Source: Anaerolineae bacterium
Lineage (GTDB): Bacteria > Chloroflexota > Anaerolineae > DRVO01
Length of the DNA stretch: 64,000 nucleotides
Direction: 5' to 3'
Assembly: GCA_013178015.1 (NCBI GenBank)
Contig: JABLXR010000026.1
Location: 1 to 64,000, forward strand
Made by a program: the position numbers and the translations under genes
Notes under the pieces: model-generated
Seen by the model: only the letters and a program-made list of their open reading frames with translations
Databases searched by the model: none
Told to the model about the DNA's origin: nothing
Part shown: one piece after another, positions 62,351 through 64,000 of the stretch
Layout: each line of letters begins with the position of its first letter
How positions within the stretch are numbered: position 1 is the first letter of the stretch

Positions 62351-63529
62351 ATGGGCGCGCCTAGCCAGGCTGAGGTTCACGAGGCTCTGGAGCGACTGGG
62401 GGACAGCGTGGCCCTGGCCCAGACGCGCCTTGCCGCCTGCTTTCCCCAGTTGCAGGAGATCACCCACCTCAACCAGCGGGCCCAGAAGCTGCGCGCCCTC
62501 CTGCTGGAGGCCATCGAGGCCCTCAGCCCCACCCAATCGGCGCCCTTCGGCTCTGTGGCTTCCCGCGCTTACGACGTGCTCACTCTGCGCTACGTGGAGC
62601 GCATGAGCGCCGTGGACATGGCGGAGGAGCTGTCGTTGAGCCGCCGCCAGGTGCACCGCGACCTGAAACTGGCCGAGGAGCGGCTGGCCGAGCTGCTGGG
62701 AAGCTGGGCTCAGTCAGGCTCGCAGGAACCCCTGACGCCCACCGAGGACCCTCTGAGCGAGGAGCTCGCGCTCTTCTCCATTCGCTCCACCGAGGTGCCT
62801 CTGAGGTCGGTGGTGGAAGAGGCGCTGTCGCTGGTGCAGCCCCTGGCTCATGGGCTCGGGGTGAGCATTCACGGCCCAGACCTGGCGGCGGCCTCCCAGC
62901 AAGTGGTGGGCAACCCAGCCTTCCTCAGACAGCTAGCCACCCAGGTCCTCAGCCTCGCCGTGCAGTCTACCGAGGACGGCAAGGTCGTGGTGGACTGCCG
63001 GACCGGCGATGACTCTGCCGTCCTGACGGTCCAGCTCCTGCTGGCTGACCCCGGGCCCCTCGCGGAGCGCTTGGCCGAGGTGCACCGCATGGCCCGATCT
63101 CAGGGCATGGCCTGCGCCGTCTCCTCCCTCCCCTCTCGGGAGGTGACCGTGTCGCTCACCTTCAGGCGCGGCACTCCCATCCGGGTGTTGGTGATCGAGG
63201 ACAATCCGGGGACAGTGGAGCTGTATCGCCGCTACCTGCCGGCAACCGAGTGGCAGGTGGAGGCGGCGGCAGATCCGCGCTTGGCCCACGAGCTGAGCAA
63301 GCGCCTCAAGCCTCAGGTAGTGATCCTAGACATCATGATGCCCCACGTGGACGGCTGGACTCTGCTGCGAACGCTCAAGCAGAGCCCAGAGACCCGCGAT
63401 ATCCCCATCCTCATCTGCTCGGTCACCAATGACCCAGCTCTGGGAAAGGCCCTGGGCGCCAGGGTCAGCCTGGTCAAACCGATCTCGCAGGCAGAGCTAC
63501 TTCTGGCTCTGCACCGTTGTCTGGAGTAG
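62351..63529 (+). CDS. HTH / pseudo-GHKL / receiver-domain regulator (module C)
   Basis: 392 residues; TTGAGGAGAG is just before the ATG. The helix-turn-helix (SRAYDVLTLRYV, LSLSRRQVHRDLKLAEERL, about 71-113) is nearly superimposable on that at 867. A pseudo-ATPase fold (about 150-272) lacks the catalytic boxes. The receiver (277-392) has VIEDN, Asp327 (VILDIMM), Ser357 in CSV and Lys376 (LVKPI), at the same residue numbers as in module A. Its last 56 bp overlap antisense with the kinase gene at 63474. It is likely a regulator controlled by that kinase. Confidence 0.82.
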   Translation: MGAPSQAEVHEALERLGDSVALAQTRLAACFPQLQEITHLNQRAQKLRALLLEAIEALSPTQSAPFGSVASRAYDVLTLRYVERMSAVDMAEELSLSRRQVHRDLKLAEERLAELLGSWAQSGSQEPLTPTEDPLSEELALFSIRSTEVPLRSVVEEALSLVQPLAHGLGVSIHGPDLAAASQQVVGNPAFLRQLATQVLSLAVQSTEDGKVVVDCRTGDDSAVLTVQLLLADPGPLAERLAEVHRMARSQGMACAVSSLPSREVTVSLTFRRGTPIRVLVIEDNPGTVELYRRYLPATEWQVEAAADPRLAHELSKRLKPQVVILDIMMPHVDGWTLLRTLKQSPETRDIPILICSVTNDPALGKALGARVSLVKPISQAELLLALHRCLE

Positions 63530-64000
63530 GCGAGCGCTCGCTGGCCAACTCAAGGATGGCGCTCAGGAGAGCAGCGAGCTCGCCGGGCCGGAATCGGTCC
63601 GGCAGGGCCAGCGTCAGGGTCGCACCCTGAGTAGCCAGATTGTCCTCTCCAGGCGTGGCCGCCGTGATGGCGATGACCGGTACCTGCCCCAGCCCTGGAT
63701 CCTCTCGCATAGCAGCCGCCACCTCGAAGCCGTTCATCTCGGGAAGCACCAGATCGAGCAGCACGCACGCCGGCCTGGCCCGGGCCATCTTCCGCAGCGC
63801 CTCCCGGCCGGTGTAGGCACCCTCCGTGAGGTAGTCTCTCCCCGCCACCTGGAGCAGCCGCTTCACCAGCTCTACGAACCCCCTGTCGTCGTCCACCAGG
63901 AGAAGCCTGGGGCGCGAGTTGGCTTCGGCCTCGGGCAGAACCTGGTCGAGCACTTTGAGTAAGCCCTCGCTGGTGATGGGCTTAGTGATCACGGCGGCGA
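63474..64000 (-). CDS. Hybrid histidine kinase, C-terminal end (5' part outside window; module C)
   Basis: The frame runs to the window edge, so only about 175 residues are seen. They begin in the end of a first receiver (VITKPITSEGLLKVLDQVL, Lys kept). A second receiver follows with LLLVDDD, acceptor Asp in VLLDLVLPE and Thr in AITAA. At the Lys-Pro place it reads TLTLALPDRF. This matches the kinases at 2 and 56756 in domain order and in the missing lysine. The end overlaps the regulator gene at 62351. Confidence 0.85.
   Translation of the reverse strand, partial: AAVITKPITSEGLLKVLDQVLPEAEANSRPRLLLVDDDRGFVELVKRLLQVAGRDYLTEGAYTGREALRKMARARPACVLLDLVLPEMNGFEVAAAMREDPGLGQVPVIAITAATPGEDNLATQGATLTLALPDRFRPGELAALLSAILELASERSPTPDNGAEPEVALPARSV

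Noticed and set aside
1-64000. tRNA, rRNA or riboswitch
   Set aside because: No cloverleaf with a GGTTCGAATCC-like arm, rRNA segment or known riboswitch core was noticed by eye; a tRNAscan-SE and Infernal run would settle this.

Overview
The window is GC-rich, densely coded chromosomal DNA from a free-living bacterium. Several things suggest a Chloroflexota (Anaerolineae-like) heterotroph: many ABC importers whose binding proteins carry twin-arginine plus lipobox leaders and Ala/Pro/Thr-rich linkers, tandem alpha/beta-hydrolases, Gfo/Idh/MocA oxidoreductases, hybrid kinases and short-unit intergenic repeats. This is an inference from content; no rRNA, tRNA or taxonomic marker gene was found.

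Layout. 1-2.1 kb: the end of a hybrid histidine kinase converges on, and overlaps, an unusual HTH/pseudo-ATPase/receiver protein. 2.5-14.1 kb: a plus-strand carbohydrate locus with a sugar-binding lipoprotein, two permeases, a broken glycosidase-like gene, a Gfo/Idh oxidoreductase, two tandem alpha/beta-hydrolases and a GH67-like protein. 14.3-24.9 kb: two ABC-2 exporters, a DAO-Rieske fusion, an IorA-like protein, a zinc alcohol dehydrogenase and an ECF sigma/anti-sigma pair. 24.9-25.8 kb: a long non-coding stretch with a dense DnaA-box cluster (possible origin or DnaA-binding locus). 25.8-34.1 kb: an NfeD-type membrane protease, a large protein of unknown function, and an oligopeptide binding protein with two permeases. 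34.2-36.8 kb: an IS481-like and an ISAs1-like element side by side. 37.5-48.2 kb, all minus strand: a tandem hydrolase, two more oligopeptide-binding lipoproteins, a Gfo/Idh oxidoreductase, a hexahaem cytochrome and a Tat-exported flavoprotein. 48.2-50.9 kb: a decayed ISAs1-type element, a sulfatase-like tail, an acetyltransferase and a VapC remnant. 50.9-55.3 kb: a sugar-type importer operon ending in a nitrilase-family hydrolase. 55.6-64 kb: two more copies of the kinase/receiver module, flanking an M14 peptidase and a DegT aminotransferase.

The genes read as a scavenging lifestyle: import of sugars and oligopeptides, de-esterification and hydrolysis of plant-type polysaccharides, and signalling. 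All four importer clusters or orphan binding-protein groups lack ATPase genes, so they probably share ATPases encoded elsewhere.

The most unusual signals are: three paralogous convergent kinase/receiver pairs whose 3' ends overlap in the same codon phase; a DnaA-box cluster with no dnaA beside it; and intergenic hairpins built from 7-9 nt units whose arms begin at the stop codons of the neighbouring genes.
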